A program made the translations under genes and the position numbers. Shown here piece by piece: positions 1 to 8,183 of a stretch of DNA of 64,000 nucleotides. The notes under the pieces are model-generated. The model was not told the DNA's origin, did no database searches, and saw nothing but the letters and a program-made list of their open reading frames with translations. This stretch comes from CAYJII01 sp964370225 (GTDB taxonomy: Bacteria; Bacillota; Clostridia; Oscillospirales; Ruminococcaceae): NCBI GenBank assembly GCA_964370225.1, contig CAYJII010000005.1:1-64000 (forward strand). Direction: 5' to 3'. Within the stretch, counting starts at the first letter, position 1. Each line of letters opens with the position of its first letter.

Positions 1-2
1 AC

Positions 3-656
3 AAGGATAATAAAAAAAGAAAAGCTAGTTCAGATAAAATTGATATCTCCCCTTTGGGTGAAACTTTAAGCTTAATTGAAAAACTAAATAAAGAGAAGGA
101 AGAAATATTAATACAAATAAATGCATTGCAAACATATGCAATTTCAAGCGGTTCTGATAGTGATGTAGTAATACAAGCTTTTATGAATAGATTAACCGAA
201 ATCGAAGCATTAATCCAAGATGCTCTTTCAAGAGGAAATATGACTGAATATAATAGTGAAAACCAAGGCTGCACGCTTTACAACAAGCCAGTGTACTCGG
301 TAAATAATGATATGCAAAAGCGTAATAATCTCTCTCAATTTTCAGTTAGAATGAAGCAAACTCAGGCTATACTCCCACCTAAAGCAAACTACGATAAACA
401 TAATATTATCGCTGAAAATATCCCCCATAGCGCTAATTTAAGTGTAAGCAAAAATGAACGTGTACGTACTCTTGAAAACAAGCTAACTGCCCTTCTACGC
501 GTATTTGGTGACAAGATGTCACAGTTGTCAGAAAATAATGCTGATGAGATTACTCCATCGACTGATAACTTTACTACAACTCAGATGGTAGAAAATCAAA
601 TTTCAAGCCAAACTATGAAATCCGCTTTAGATAAGTACAAAGAAAAACAAATTTAA
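3..656 (+). CDS. Hypothetical protein, 5' end cut off by the window
   Basis: The frame is open from the first bases of the window, so the true start lies upstream; a TTG at 54 is the first in-window start-like codon. The readable part is about 217 residues. It opens with a lysine-rich stretch, then has a probable coiled-coil helix (SLIEKLNKEKEEI, then a second heptad-like segment MNRLTEIEALIQDAL). A polar Asn/Ser-rich middle follows, then another helix (RVRTLENKLTALLRVFGDKM). There is no signal peptide, membrane segment or catalytic motif in the visible part. The gene ends at a strong terminator shared with the convergent peptidase gene. I do not recognise the family; a structural or scaffold role is only a guess from the helices. 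Confidence 0.6.
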   Translation, partial: KDNKKRKASSDKIDISPLGETLSLIEKLNKEKEEILIQINALQTYAISSGSDSDVVIQAFMNRLTEIEALIQDALSRGNMTEYNSENQGCTLYNKPVYSVNNDMQKRNNLSQFSVRMKQTQAILPPKANYDKHNIIAENIPHSANLSVSKNERVRTLENKLTALLRVFGDKMSQLSENNADEITPSTDNFTTTQMVENQISSQTMKSALDKYKEKQI

Positions 657-663
657 TAAATAA

Positions 664-699
664 AAAGAGAATGTGAAAACTTATCTTCACATTCTCTTT
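664..699. terminator. Bidirectional intrinsic terminator
   Basis: A perfect 14-bp stem (AAAGAGAATGTGAA, 664-677, with its complement at 686-699) has an 8-nt loop and T-runs on both strands. It sits between two convergent genes and probably ends both transcripts. Confidence 0.9.
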
Positions 700-703
700 T
701 TTT

Positions 704-2020
704 CTAGTTATAGTCATAAAGTGGAGAGACATAAACCCCATTTGCTATTACCCCAAAATGCAAATGCGCACCTGTTGAATAGCCTGTTGTACCGATGGTT
801 CCTATACTATCCCCTATCTGGACATAATCGCCTACCTCTACATATCTTTCGTCCATATGCATGTATATCGTCTTAAGTCCAAAGCCATGTTCTATAATGA
901 TAGCATTACCAGTATTCGCAAAGAAATCTGACATAACTACTCTACCAGAATTGCTTGCAGCAATAGGAGTTCCTATTGCATTTCCTCCAATATCAATTGC
1001 GCTATGCCACCTTGGTGTGGTTCTACCTAGGTCGTAGCGTTGTGTTCCAAACTCAGTCGTTATATACCCATCTACAGGCGCTATAAACGGTTCTGTGGCA
1101 TAAAGCGTGTCGTCAGCTATCTTTATTACTTCAGCGTATGTATTGCTGTATCTTTCTACTTCCTCGGTGTTACCTACACTCGCTGCTGCGACACTTGGCT
1201 CTACCGTAAGATATTGCACCTCAAAGTCACGTGGGAGAACTGAAAACTGTGTTTTTACCACTTCATCTCCTCGTACAATATCAATATAGTAATCACCTGC
1301 TGCTTGCGTAACATCTACTGCTACAAAAGCAGTATGCACATTATCATTCTCAAAAAATATAATATCATGCATTAAATTCGTTTGGACCTCTGCATTCTCA
1401 AAACCTGTTGCTGTTAACGTTATCATATCGCCTTGAAGGTACTCAGTTTTATCCGACACTAGTGTGATTTGTGGGATATATGTTAGTTTTATATTATACT
1501 CCAAATCTAGCGCTATATTGCCAACAATCTCATCTTCATTATCATACGTAGCGTCATACTCATATGTTTTACTAATGCATAAATTGTATTCGGTGGTTTT
1601 ATTCACTTTATCTAACTGCTCAAAATCTTCAATCTGATTAATATCTTGATACTCACCATCAACATCATCAATTCTAAAAGTAACCCCCTCAAGATTACTT
1701 AAGGTTTCTTCTAGTTCATAAAAGCTGTTAATTTCTACTTGCCCCACATTATCAGGATAATGTTCAGAAACTAAAACATCACCACTAATAGGAAAAACAC
1801 GTATCCCATCAATATATTCTGCACCAACCTCATTGCCTAATATATCAATTTTGGTTTCGGTTTCAATCTGCACCATTGATGTGTGTATTAGTAAATTTTC
1901 GCGGTCAATCCTTGATTGTTTTACTTGAATATAAGTGAATACTAGCGATGCTACTATAATAATGGACAGTGCAATAACTATGCTTATAATCATACTACTG
2001 CTTTTTCTTTTTCGTGACAT
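704..2020 (-). CDS. M23 family metallopeptidase, membrane anchored
   Basis: The 438-residue protein has one N-terminal membrane segment (about residues 10-32) after a short Arg/Lys-rich tail, so the bulk should lie outside the membrane. The C-terminal 120 residues form a LytM/M23 zinc peptidase domain. The HxxxD motif (HSAID), a third histidine in YMHMDE and the HLHFG motif are all present, so it should be an active peptidoglycan endopeptidase. The middle, about residues 40-300, matches nothing I recognise and may be an extracytoplasmic binding region. The overall plan resembles SpoIIQ-type peptidases, but nothing in the neighbourhood ties it to sporulation. Confidence 0.85.
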   Translation of the reverse strand: MSRKRKSSSMIISIVIALSIIIVASLVFTYIQVKQSRIDRENLLIHTSMVQIETETKIDILGNEVGAEYIDGIRVFPISGDVLVSEHYPDNVGQVEINSFYELEETLSNLEGVTFRIDDVDGEYQDINQIEDFEQLDKVNKTTEYNLCISKTYEYDATYDNEDEIVGNIALDLEYNIKLTYIPQITLVSDKTEYLQGDMITLTATGFENAEVQTNLMHDIIFFENDNVHTAFVAVDVTQAAGDYYIDIVRGDEVVKTQFSVLPRDFEVQYLTVEPSVAAASVGNTEEVERYSNTYAEVIKIADDTLYATEPFIAPVDGYITTEFGTQRYDLGRTTPRWHSAIDIGGNAIGTPIAASNSGRVVMSDFFANTGNAIIIEHGFGLKTIYMHMDERYVEVGDYVQIGDSIGTIGTTGYSTGAHLHFGVIANGVYVSPLYDYN

Positions 2021-2039
2021 GGTGCTCCCCCTAAATTAA

Positions 2040-2510
2040 TTAAAACTCCTCTTTTTGCCTCAATTTTCTTAATTCATATCGTTTTTTGCCTGCTTGCCAC
2101 TCATCTTCCTCTTCCTGTGTCAAAAGTTTTAGCGCAGGAACTGTGCAAGGTCTGTCATTATCATCAATCGCAACCATAACAAGATGAGCTTTATTAACTA
2201 GCTTGTTTTCTGAGCTTTCATCCTCAATATATGTCTCTACACTGACTTCCATAGAAGTTTTGCCGACATATGTTATTTTGGCGATAAGCACGATAATATC
2301 GTTAATAAAAACAGCGGATTTAAAATTTAAATTATCTATGCAAATTGTCGTTACATTTTTGCCCGAATGTCTCCTTGCAGCAACAGCAGCGACAATGTCT
2401 ATCCACTCCATCAGCCTCCCACCGAATAAACGTCCGCTCCCGTTAATGTCAGCCGACAATATCATTTGCACCTGTGTTGTAAGCGAATGATTTACAGTTT
2501 TTTCCTTCAT
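2040..2510 (-). CDS. Acyl-CoA thioesterase, hotdog fold
   Basis: This 156-residue protein matches the YciA/BACH acyl-CoA hydrolase family in length and motifs. The N-terminal segment (residues 20-45) contains the SGRLFGGRLMEWID stretch, in which the family's central aspartate and glycines lie on the hotdog helix. The enzyme hydrolyses acyl-CoA to free acid and CoA in the cytoplasm and normally acts as an oligomer. GGAGGG lies 9 nt before the ATG. The gene is 19 nt upstream of the peptidase on the same strand, so the two may be cotranscribed. Substrate chain length cannot be told from sequence. Confidence 0.88.
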   Translation of the reverse strand: MKEKTVNHSLTTQVQMILSADINGSGRLFGGRLMEWIDIVAAVAARRHSGKNVTTICIDNLNFKSAVFINDIIVLIAKITYVGKTSMEVSVETYIEDESSENKLVNKAHLVMVAIDDNDRPCTVPALKLLTQEEEDEWQAGKKRYELRKLRQKEEF

Positions 2511-2792
2511 TTTACATACCCTCCATGATAAAAAAATGTGAATATATCAAAAAATTACACTAAAATTACTTAAACTTAATTATATCAGATATATGCACTT
2601 AAAAGCAAGGGTAAAACACATTAAAATTTTATCCATTATAACTATTGAATATTTTGCTCAATTGGTTTAAACTATAAATATAGATAATAATTTTTGTTTA
2701 ATATTTTGTCTTGCCATAGTCCAAATTTAAACTTATAAAAATCCTAATCTTTTTTGAGTTAATTTCTAATGAAATAAGAAGGGGTTGAGTGT

Positions 2793-3302
2793 ATGGATTT
2801 TACTAGTGGCATAAAATTAGTTCCGATAGTTTCGGAAGAGCAGATCAGAAAAATGTGTAAGATGGCAAATAAAATCTGGAATGAACATTACTCTCCTATC
2901 ATCGGTTTTGAGCAGGTAGAATATATGCTCAATAAATTCCAGTCGCCGGAAACTGTAAACAGACAGATGATTATCGAAAATTATCGCTGTTATTTTATAA
3001 ATTTTCGTGGAATAGATGCTGGTTATGTGATGTTTAAGATTGGAAACAACTCGTTGTTTTTAAGTAAGATTTACATTGATTCACAATACAGAGGACAAAA
3101 ACTTGGGAAAAGTGTTATAGATTTTTTAGTTGATTACTGTGAAGAATATGAACTGGAAAAAATATGGCTAACAGTTAACAAAAACAATGTAGGCTCTATT
3201 GCAGCATATGAAAAGATGGGGTTTGAAAAGACGCACGATCAAGTAGTTGATATCGGCAAGGGATATGTCATGGACGATTTTATTATGGAGAAAATTATCT
3301 AG
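2793..3302 (+). CDS. GNAT family N-acetyltransferase
   Basis: This is a single-domain 169-residue GNAT protein. The acetyl-CoA-binding motif A lies near residues 92-112 (LSKIYIDSQYRGQKLGKSVI; the signature is the RGQKLGK part). The later segment WLTVNKNNVGSIAAYEKMGFEKT is the classic motif B. An AGAAGGGG ribosome binding site lies about 10 nt before the ATG. The gene stands alone, with 282 bp of AT-rich sequence before it and a strong hairpin after it. The acceptor substrate is unknown. Confidence 0.88.
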   Translation: MDFTSGIKLVPIVSEEQIRKMCKMANKIWNEHYSPIIGFEQVEYMLNKFQSPETVNRQMIIENYRCYFINFRGIDAGYVMFKIGNNSLFLSKIYIDSQYRGQKLGKSVIDFLVDYCEEYELEKIWLTVNKNNVGSIAAYEKMGFEKTHDQVVDIGKGYVMDDFIMEKII

Positions 3303-3332
3303 TCTTTTTAGACAAAATTTAAAAACCGCGCT

Positions 3333-3368
3333 CTATAACGGAGGATAAGAAATTATCCTCCGTTATAG
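3333..3368 (+). terminator. Hairpin terminator after the GNAT gene
   Basis: A perfect 16-bp stem (CTATAACGGAGGATAA and its complement) closed by a GAAA tetraloop, followed by a short T-rich stretch. The loop type and stem length favour a terminator. It also lies only 36 nt upstream of pth, so it could influence pth expression. Confidence 0.7.
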
Positions 3369-3404
3369 TGTCGTTTTAAGAAATAAATTGAAGGGAAAAT
3401 AGCA

Positions 3405-4004
3405 ATGTTTAATAGGCTTTTTCAAAAGAAATCTGGAGTGGAATTTTTAATCGTAGGGTTGGGTAATCCTACACCAAAATATGATAATACGAGGCATAAT
3501 GTCGGTTTTGAGGCTATAGATAGTATATCAAAGAAACTGTCTATCAACACTGATATTTTTAAGTTTAAGGCTAAAATAGGTAAAGGCGAAATTAACGGGA
3601 AAAAGTGCATGCTAATAAAACCCACTACTTTTATGAATTTGAGTGGTGAGGCTGTTTACGCTGTAATGCATTACTATAAAATCCCAATAGAAAATGTTAT
3701 AGTAATTTTTGATGATATATCACTTGATGTTGGCAAAGTAAGGATTAGGCGCAAAGGCTCGCATGGTGGGCATAACGGCATTAAAAGCATAATAGAACAA
3801 ACTGGTTCTGACAATTTCCCAAGAATTAAAGTTGGCGTGGGTAAAAAACCTCATCCTGACTATGATTTAGCTGACTGGGTTCTCTCTAAATTTACTAAAA
3901 AAGAAAAACCTTTCATAGATGAAGCTGTGGACAATTGTAGCGATATAATCAAATATATCATCGACGATAAAATAGATAAGGCTATGGCACTTTATAATAA
4001 GTAG
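3405..4004 (+). CDS. pth: Peptidyl-tRNA hydrolase
   Basis: Pth releases tRNA from peptidyl-tRNA that drops off ribosomes. The 199-residue protein carries the family signature: GLGNP at about 18, catalytic His31 in NTRHNVGF, Asn78 in FMNLSGE, the FDD aspartates near 103-104, and GSHGGHNG. About 12 extra residues precede the usual start, but the ATG has a good site (GAAGGGA, 8-10 nt upstream), so I keep it. A family member this complete should be functional. It is followed by 368 bp without a gene, which holds a terminator and the first copy of the 188-nt repeat. Confidence 0.95.
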   Translation: MFNRLFQKKSGVEFLIVGLGNPTPKYDNTRHNVGFEAIDSISKKLSINTDIFKFKAKIGKGEINGKKCMLIKPTTFMNLSGEAVYAVMHYYKIPIENVIVIFDDISLDVGKVRIRRKGSHGGHNGIKSIIEQTGSDNFPRIKVGVGKKPHPDYDLADWVLSKFTKKEKPFIDEAVDNCSDIIKYIIDDKIDKAMALYNK

Positions 4005-4129
4005 AAAAGCATGGAATTAACGCTTCATTTTTTAAAATGCTTCATAAATTTGGATATATACCGCCTATTTTCGGAGAAATGGCGATGCTTTGCATTTTCA
4101 AACCATGGTTTTCTGGGGAGCATGAAATA

Positions 4130-4163
4130 AAACCCCCGATGTGAAAATACACATCGGGGGTTT
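4130..4163. terminator. Strong bidirectional terminator
   Basis: A perfect 14-bp stem (AAACCCCCGATGTG and its complement) has a 6-nt loop and T/A runs on both sides. It lies between convergent pth and gpmI. Between the pth stop and this hairpin (4005-4129) I see no gene or clear signal. Confidence 0.85.
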
Positions 4164-4190
4164 ATTATATTAGTTTTAGTTCACATTTTC

Positions 4191-4378
4191 AGGAGAAATA
4201 GTCTTGTATTTCCCTTTTTAACAATCCACTAGAGCGTTAAATTCAGCACTTTTCCGTCTTTGCACCACTTAGGAAGTTTCATTCGTCTGCAGACAAATAT
4301 CTAAGGCTTCGTCTTTAGATACGACGATTTTTTAAAAATCAAGTAAAACTTCACTAGGGGAACTAGCGATTATTACTT
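4191..4378 (+). repeat. Structured 188-nt intergenic element, copy 1
   Basis: This aligns along its whole length with 59596-59783 (also 188 nt, same orientation, roughly 70 percent identical by hand alignment). Hairpins visible here are 4191-4216, 4217-4241 (TTTAAC/GTTAAA), 4281-4298, 4299-4320 (ATCT-AAGGC-TTC-GTCTT-T-AGAT), 4326-4340 (GATTTTT/AAAAATC) and 4354-4366 (CTAG/CTAG). Several pairs differ from copy 2 in a compensated way. The last 6 nt overlap the 3' end of the minus-strand gpmI gene. No open frame runs through it on either strand. It could be a small RNA, a structured 3' element or a dispersed repeat; the strand of function is unknown. Confidence 0.75.
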
Positions 4379-5887
4379 AATTAAAGAAATTCCATCCATT
4401 TCAGCTGGAATTTCTAATCCTAGTAGAGTCAGCATAGTTGGCGCTAAGTCAGCTAGTTTACCGCCTTCCACAAGTTCACAATCTTTCCCACACACGATAA
4501 ACGGTACAGGATTTGTTGTATGAGCTGTGAAAGCAGAACCATCATCTTCGTACATACGGTCAGCATTGCCATGATCAGCAGTAATCAGCGCAACGCCACC
4601 TTTTGCAAGGATAGCATCAACAGTTTTACCAACGCATGTATCCACAGCTTCAACTGCTGTTTTAGCAGCATCAAATACGCCTGTGTGTCCTACCATGTCG
4701 CAGTTAGCGTAGTTTAGAATGATAACATCGTATTTGTCCGAGTTGATTCTCTCAACTACTTCATCACACACTTCAAACGCACTCATTTCTGGTTTTAAGT
4801 CATAAGTTGCAACTTTTGGAGATGGAATAAGTGCTCTTTCTTCGCCTGGGAACACTTCCTCAACACCACCGTTAAAGAAGAATGTTACATGTGCATATTT
4901 TTCAGTTTCTGCAATTCTAAGTTGAGTTAAACCTTTGTTGCTGATGTATTCGCCAAAAGTATTAGCTAGTGACTGTGGTTTGAATGCTACTGTAACATTT
5001 GGCATAGTAGCATCATATTGAGTCAAACAAACAAATGTTAGGTTTAAGTTAGCGTTAGTACGAGCAAAACCATCAAAGTTTTCATCAACGAAAGTTCTAG
5101 TGATTTCGCGAGCTCTGTCAGGTCTAAAGTTAAAGAATACTACACTATCCCCTGTGCTAATATTTGAGTTATCAGCACAAACTATTGGTTTAACGAATTC
5201 ATCAGTAATATTTGCATCATATGAAGCTTGCATGGATGCAACAGCATCATCGCTTTTCACGCCTATTCCGTTTACCATTGCGTTGTAAGCTTCCTCAACT
5301 CTTTCCCAGCGATTATCTCTATCCATTGCATAGTATCTTCCGATAACAGTTGCAATTTCCCCAACACCAATGCTATCCATTTGTGCTTGAAGCTCCTCAA
5401 CAAAGCTTTTGCCTGATGATGGAGGCACATCGCGTCCATCCATAAAACAATGTACGAAAACTTTTGTTAAGCCAGCATCTTTTGCTAGTTTAAGTAGTCC
5501 ATAAAGATGTCCATTGTGACTATGTACGCCGCCATCGGACAATAATCCCATAAAATGTAGTGCAGTATCGTTTTTCTTACAATTATCAATCGCTTTAGCA
5601 AAAGCTTCGTTTGTAAAAAAGTCGCCATCTTTAATTGATTTGGTAATTCTTGTTAGCTCTTGATAAACAATTCTACCAGCACCGATATTAGTATGTCCAA
5701 CTTCACTATTACCCATTTGTCCTTCTGGCAAGCCAACTTCCATTCCAGAAGCGCCTATTAAAGTGTTAGGGCATTCGTTGAATATTTTATCCATATTAGG
5801 AGTACTAGCAGCTATAACAGCATTACCATACTCATTTGGATTATAACCATAACCATCTAAAATGATTAATGCAACAGGTTTTTTCAT
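4373..5887 (-). CDS. gpmI: 2,3-bisphosphoglycerate-independent phosphoglycerate mutase
   Basis: GpmI interconverts 3- and 2-phosphoglycerate in glycolysis through a phosphoserine intermediate, using two Mn ions. The 504-residue length is typical. Metal ligand Asp11 lies in ILDGYG, the phosphorylated Ser61 in MGNSEVGH, and the later metal sites include TADHGN and AHTTNP near the C terminus. It is the last gene of the pgk-tpiA-gpmI set, 46 nt after tpiA, with GGAAA before the ATG. Manganese dependence of this enzyme type is known from Bacillus and Clostridium. Confidence 0.96.
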   Translation of the reverse strand: MKKPVALIILDGYGYNPNEYGNAVIAASTPNMDKIFNECPNTLIGASGMEVGLPEGQMGNSEVGHTNIGAGRIVYQELTRITKSIKDGDFFTNEAFAKAIDNCKKNDTALHFMGLLSDGGVHSHNGHLYGLLKLAKDAGLTKVFVHCFMDGRDVPPSSGKSFVEELQAQMDSIGVGEIATVIGRYYAMDRDNRWERVEEAYNAMVNGIGVKSDDAVASMQASYDANITDEFVKPIVCADNSNISTGDSVVFFNFRPDRAREITRTFVDENFDGFARTNANLNLTFVCLTQYDATMPNVTVAFKPQSLANTFGEYISNKGLTQLRIAETEKYAHVTFFFNGGVEEVFPGEERALIPSPKVATYDLKPEMSAFEVCDEVVERINSDKYDVIILNYANCDMVGHTGVFDAAKTAVEAVDTCVGKTVDAILAKGGVALITADHGNADRMYEDDGSAFTAHTTNPVPFIVCGKDCELVEGGKLADLAPTMLTLLGLEIPAEMDGISLIK

Positions 5888-5933
5888 CAGTATATTTTCC
5901 TTTCAAACGGTATAAAACCGAAATTACGTGTAA

Positions 5934-6701
5934 TTATTTTGAAGCCTCATCAACTAATACTGCAAAATCTTTTGCAACTAGTGAAGCACCGCCGATTAAA
6001 CCACCGTCAATGTTTTCTTTTGATAGTAGACCTGCACAGTTTTTAGCGTTCATAGAACCACCGTATTGGATAGTGATTGCATCAGCAGCAGCTTTATCGT
6101 ACATTTTTTCAATCACGCATCTAATCATAGCGCATACTTCTTCAGCTTGCTCGTCAGTAGCAGTAACACCAGTACCGATAGCCCAAACTGGTTCGTAAGC
6201 GATGATGATATTTTTTAGATCGTCTTTGCTAACGCCGTTAAGAGCAATTTTAGTTTGCATTGCTACAAGCTCATCTGTAATACCTAGTTCTCTATCATTT
6301 AGCATTTCGCCAACACATAAAATAACAGTTAAACCTGCTTCTAGTGCAGCTTTAGTTCTTTTGTTTACAGTTTCATCTGTTTCAGCAAAGTATTGTCTTC
6401 TTTCTGAGTGACCGATAATTACGTAGTTTACGCCCATTTCTTTTAGCATATCAGCAGCAATTTCGCCAGTGAAAGCACCTGATTTTTCAAAGTGGCAGTT
6501 TTGTGCGCCAACTTTAATATTTGTGCCTTGAGTTAAATCAAGAGCAGTTTCTAGATTAGTGTAAGGAGTACAGATAACAACATCACAGTCAGCGTTTTCT
6601 ACAACTGGGATAAGCTCGCTAATTAAAGTTTTAGCCTCTTCCCTATTTTTATTCATTTTCCAGTTACCAGCAATTACAGCTTTTCTTAGTGTTTTATTCA
6701 T
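5934..6701 (-). CDS. tpiA: Triosephosphate isomerase
   Basis: TpiA interconverts dihydroxyacetone phosphate and glyceraldehyde 3-phosphate. I start it at the ATG at 6701 (255 aa) rather than the longer frame at 6725, because GGAG lies 9 nt upstream of 6701 and the family begins close to the NWK motif. Catalytic residues are all visible: Asn13 and Lys15 (GNWKMNK), His98 (IIGHSERR) and Glu170 (AYEPVWAIGTG). The phosphate-binding GGS/GG loops follow near the C terminus. It sits between pgk and gpmI, probably as one transcript. Confidence 0.96.
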   Translation of the reverse strand: MNKTLRKAVIAGNWKMNKNREEAKTLISELIPVVENADCDVVICTPYTNLETALDLTQGTNIKVGAQNCHFEKSGAFTGEIAADMLKEMGVNYVIIGHSERRQYFAETDETVNKRTKAALEAGLTVILCVGEMLNDRELGITDELVAMQTKIALNGVSKDDLKNIIIAYEPVWAIGTGVTATDEQAEEVCAMIRCVIEKMYDKAAADAITIQYGGSMNAKNCAGLLSKENIDGGLIGGASLVAKDFAVLVDEASK

Positions 6702-6803
6702 AATAAAATCTCCATTCTTCCGCATTTGCGAATTATATAATGTTTTTCTTTATGTACAAATTCCGCCATCGCAAACACGATGACGGAAATTTTTATATAA
6801 GGC

Positions 6804-7994
6804 TTATTTTTCGTTTAAGCAATCAATACCAGGTAGAACTTTACCTTCCATATACTCTAGTGAAGCACCGCCACCAGTAGAAATATGGCTCATTTTCTCA
6901 GCATAGCCTAGTTTTACAACTGCTGCAACTGAATCTCCGCCGCCAATGATAGAAACTGCACCGCTATTAGCAACAGCGTTAGCAACTTCTAAAGTGCCTT
7001 TTTCGAAGTTAGGGAATTCGAATACACCCATAGGTCCATTCCAAATTACAGTTTTAGCATCTTTAATTGCATCGCAGAATAATTTAATGGATTGTGTACC
7101 GATGTCCATACCCATCCAACCATCTGGAATAGTGTCAGAAGGAATTTCTTTCCACTCAGCATCAACATCAAATTTATCAGCAATTTTATTGTCAACAGGG
7201 ATTAGGAATTTAACACCTTTTTCTTCTGCTTTAGCCATGATAGATTTTGCAAGCTCAACTTTATCATCTTCGCAAATTGAGTTACCAATTGTGTGGCCAA
7301 GTGCTTTCATAAATGTGTAAGCCATACCGCCACCAACGATTAACACGTCTACTTTATCAAGTAGATTTGTGATAACGCCGATTTTATCAGAAACTTTTGC
7401 TCCACCTAGGATAGCAACAAAAGGTCTTTTTGGATCTTCTAAAGCTCCGCCGATGAACGCGATTTCTTTTTGCATTAAGTAACCACAAACTGCTGGTAAA
7501 AACTCAGCAACACCTGCAGTTGAAGCGTGTGCTCTATGTGCAGCACCAAATGCATCATTAACATAAATTTCAGCTAAGTTTGCAAGTTCTTGTGCAAACG
7601 CTTTATCATTTGCAGTTTCTTCTTTGTGATATCTCACATTTTCTATTAACATAACATCGCCATCGTTTAATGCGCTAGCTTTTGCTTTTGCATCTTCTCC
7701 GACAACATCTTTTGCTATAACAACATCTTTACCTAATAGTTCAGATAATCTTGCAGCAACCGGTGTTAATGAAAATTCAGGTTTAAACTCACCTTTAGGT
7801 CTTCCTAAGTGTGAACATAAAATCAATTTAGCATTATTTTCAATCAAATATTTGATTGTTGGAAGTGCAGCTACAATTCTTTTATCATTTGTAATGACAC
7901 CATCTTTTAGTGGTACATTGAAGTCACAACGTACTAAGACAGTTTTACCGCTAACATTGATATCCTCAATAGATTTTTTATTAAGAGCAGCCAT
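6804..7994 (-). CDS. pgk: Phosphoglycerate kinase
   Basis: Pgk transfers phosphate from 1,3-bisphosphoglycerate to ADP. The start chosen is the ATG at 7994 (396 aa), with AAAGGA 9 nt upstream; the frame extends to a TTG at 8012 that lies inside this ribosome binding site. Signatures seen are RCDFNVPL at the N-terminal substrate-binding strand, the basic-patch region HLGRPKG, GGAKVSDKIG in the hinge/nucleotide region and GGGDSVAAV near the end. It is first in pgk-tpiA-gpmI and has its own likely promoter. A gapA gene, often placed before pgk, is absent here; a DegV gene takes that position. Confidence 0.96.
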   Translation of the reverse strand: MAALNKKSIEDINVSGKTVLVRCDFNVPLKDGVITNDKRIVAALPTIKYLIENNAKLILCSHLGRPKGEFKPEFSLTPVAARLSELLGKDVVIAKDVVGEDAKAKASALNDGDVMLIENVRYHKEETANDKAFAQELANLAEIYVNDAFGAAHRAHASTAGVAEFLPAVCGYLMQKEIAFIGGALEDPKRPFVAILGGAKVSDKIGVITNLLDKVDVLIVGGGMAYTFMKALGHTIGNSICEDDKVELAKSIMAKAEEKGVKFLIPVDNKIADKFDVDAEWKEIPSDTIPDGWMGMDIGTQSIKLFCDAIKDAKTVIWNGPMGVFEFPNFEKGTLEVANAVANSGAVSIIGGGDSVAAVVKLGYAEKMSHISTGGGASLEYMEGKVLPGIDCLNEK

Positions 7995-8087
7995 TTTCTT
8001 CAATCCTTTCAAATTAACAAAGTTGGATATTTAATATTTTTTCTCTAAATTTAATTTTGAATGTTAAATATAAAACAATCCTTATAT

Positions 8088-8116
8088 ATTTTACCCCAAA
8101 AAGTTAATTATTGCAA
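8088..8116 (-). promoter_or_regulatory. Sigma-A-type promoter for pgk
   Basis: On the minus strand, TTGCAA (8116-8111) and TAAAAT (8093-8088) are separated by 17 nt. The predicted start near 8081 gives an 86-nt leader to the pgk ATG. Confidence 0.55.
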
Positions 8117-8118
8117 GC

Positions 8119-8168
8119 GTTTTGCTACATAAAAAGAAAAAAATTACTCTTAATATTGTAGCAAAAAC
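8119..8168 (-). promoter_or_regulatory. Inverted repeat between degV and pgk
   Basis: GTTTTGCTACA at 8119-8129 pairs with TGTAGCAAAAAC at 8157-8168 (one extra A), with a 27-nt AT-rich spacer. It begins 15 nt after the degV stop and ends just upstream of the pgk -35 box. It may be a degV terminator with a large loop or a two-site operator for pgk. Confidence 0.4.
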
Positions 8169-8183
8169 TGTTAAATATGACCA

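Noticed and set aside
1040..1289. Plus-strand open frames opposite the M23 peptidase.
   Set aside because: They are antisense shadows without ribosome binding sites or family signals.
4005..4129. A possible small gene or tRNA between pth and the terminator.
   Set aside because: No cloverleaf, no open frame with a ribosome binding site, and no stable long hairpin.
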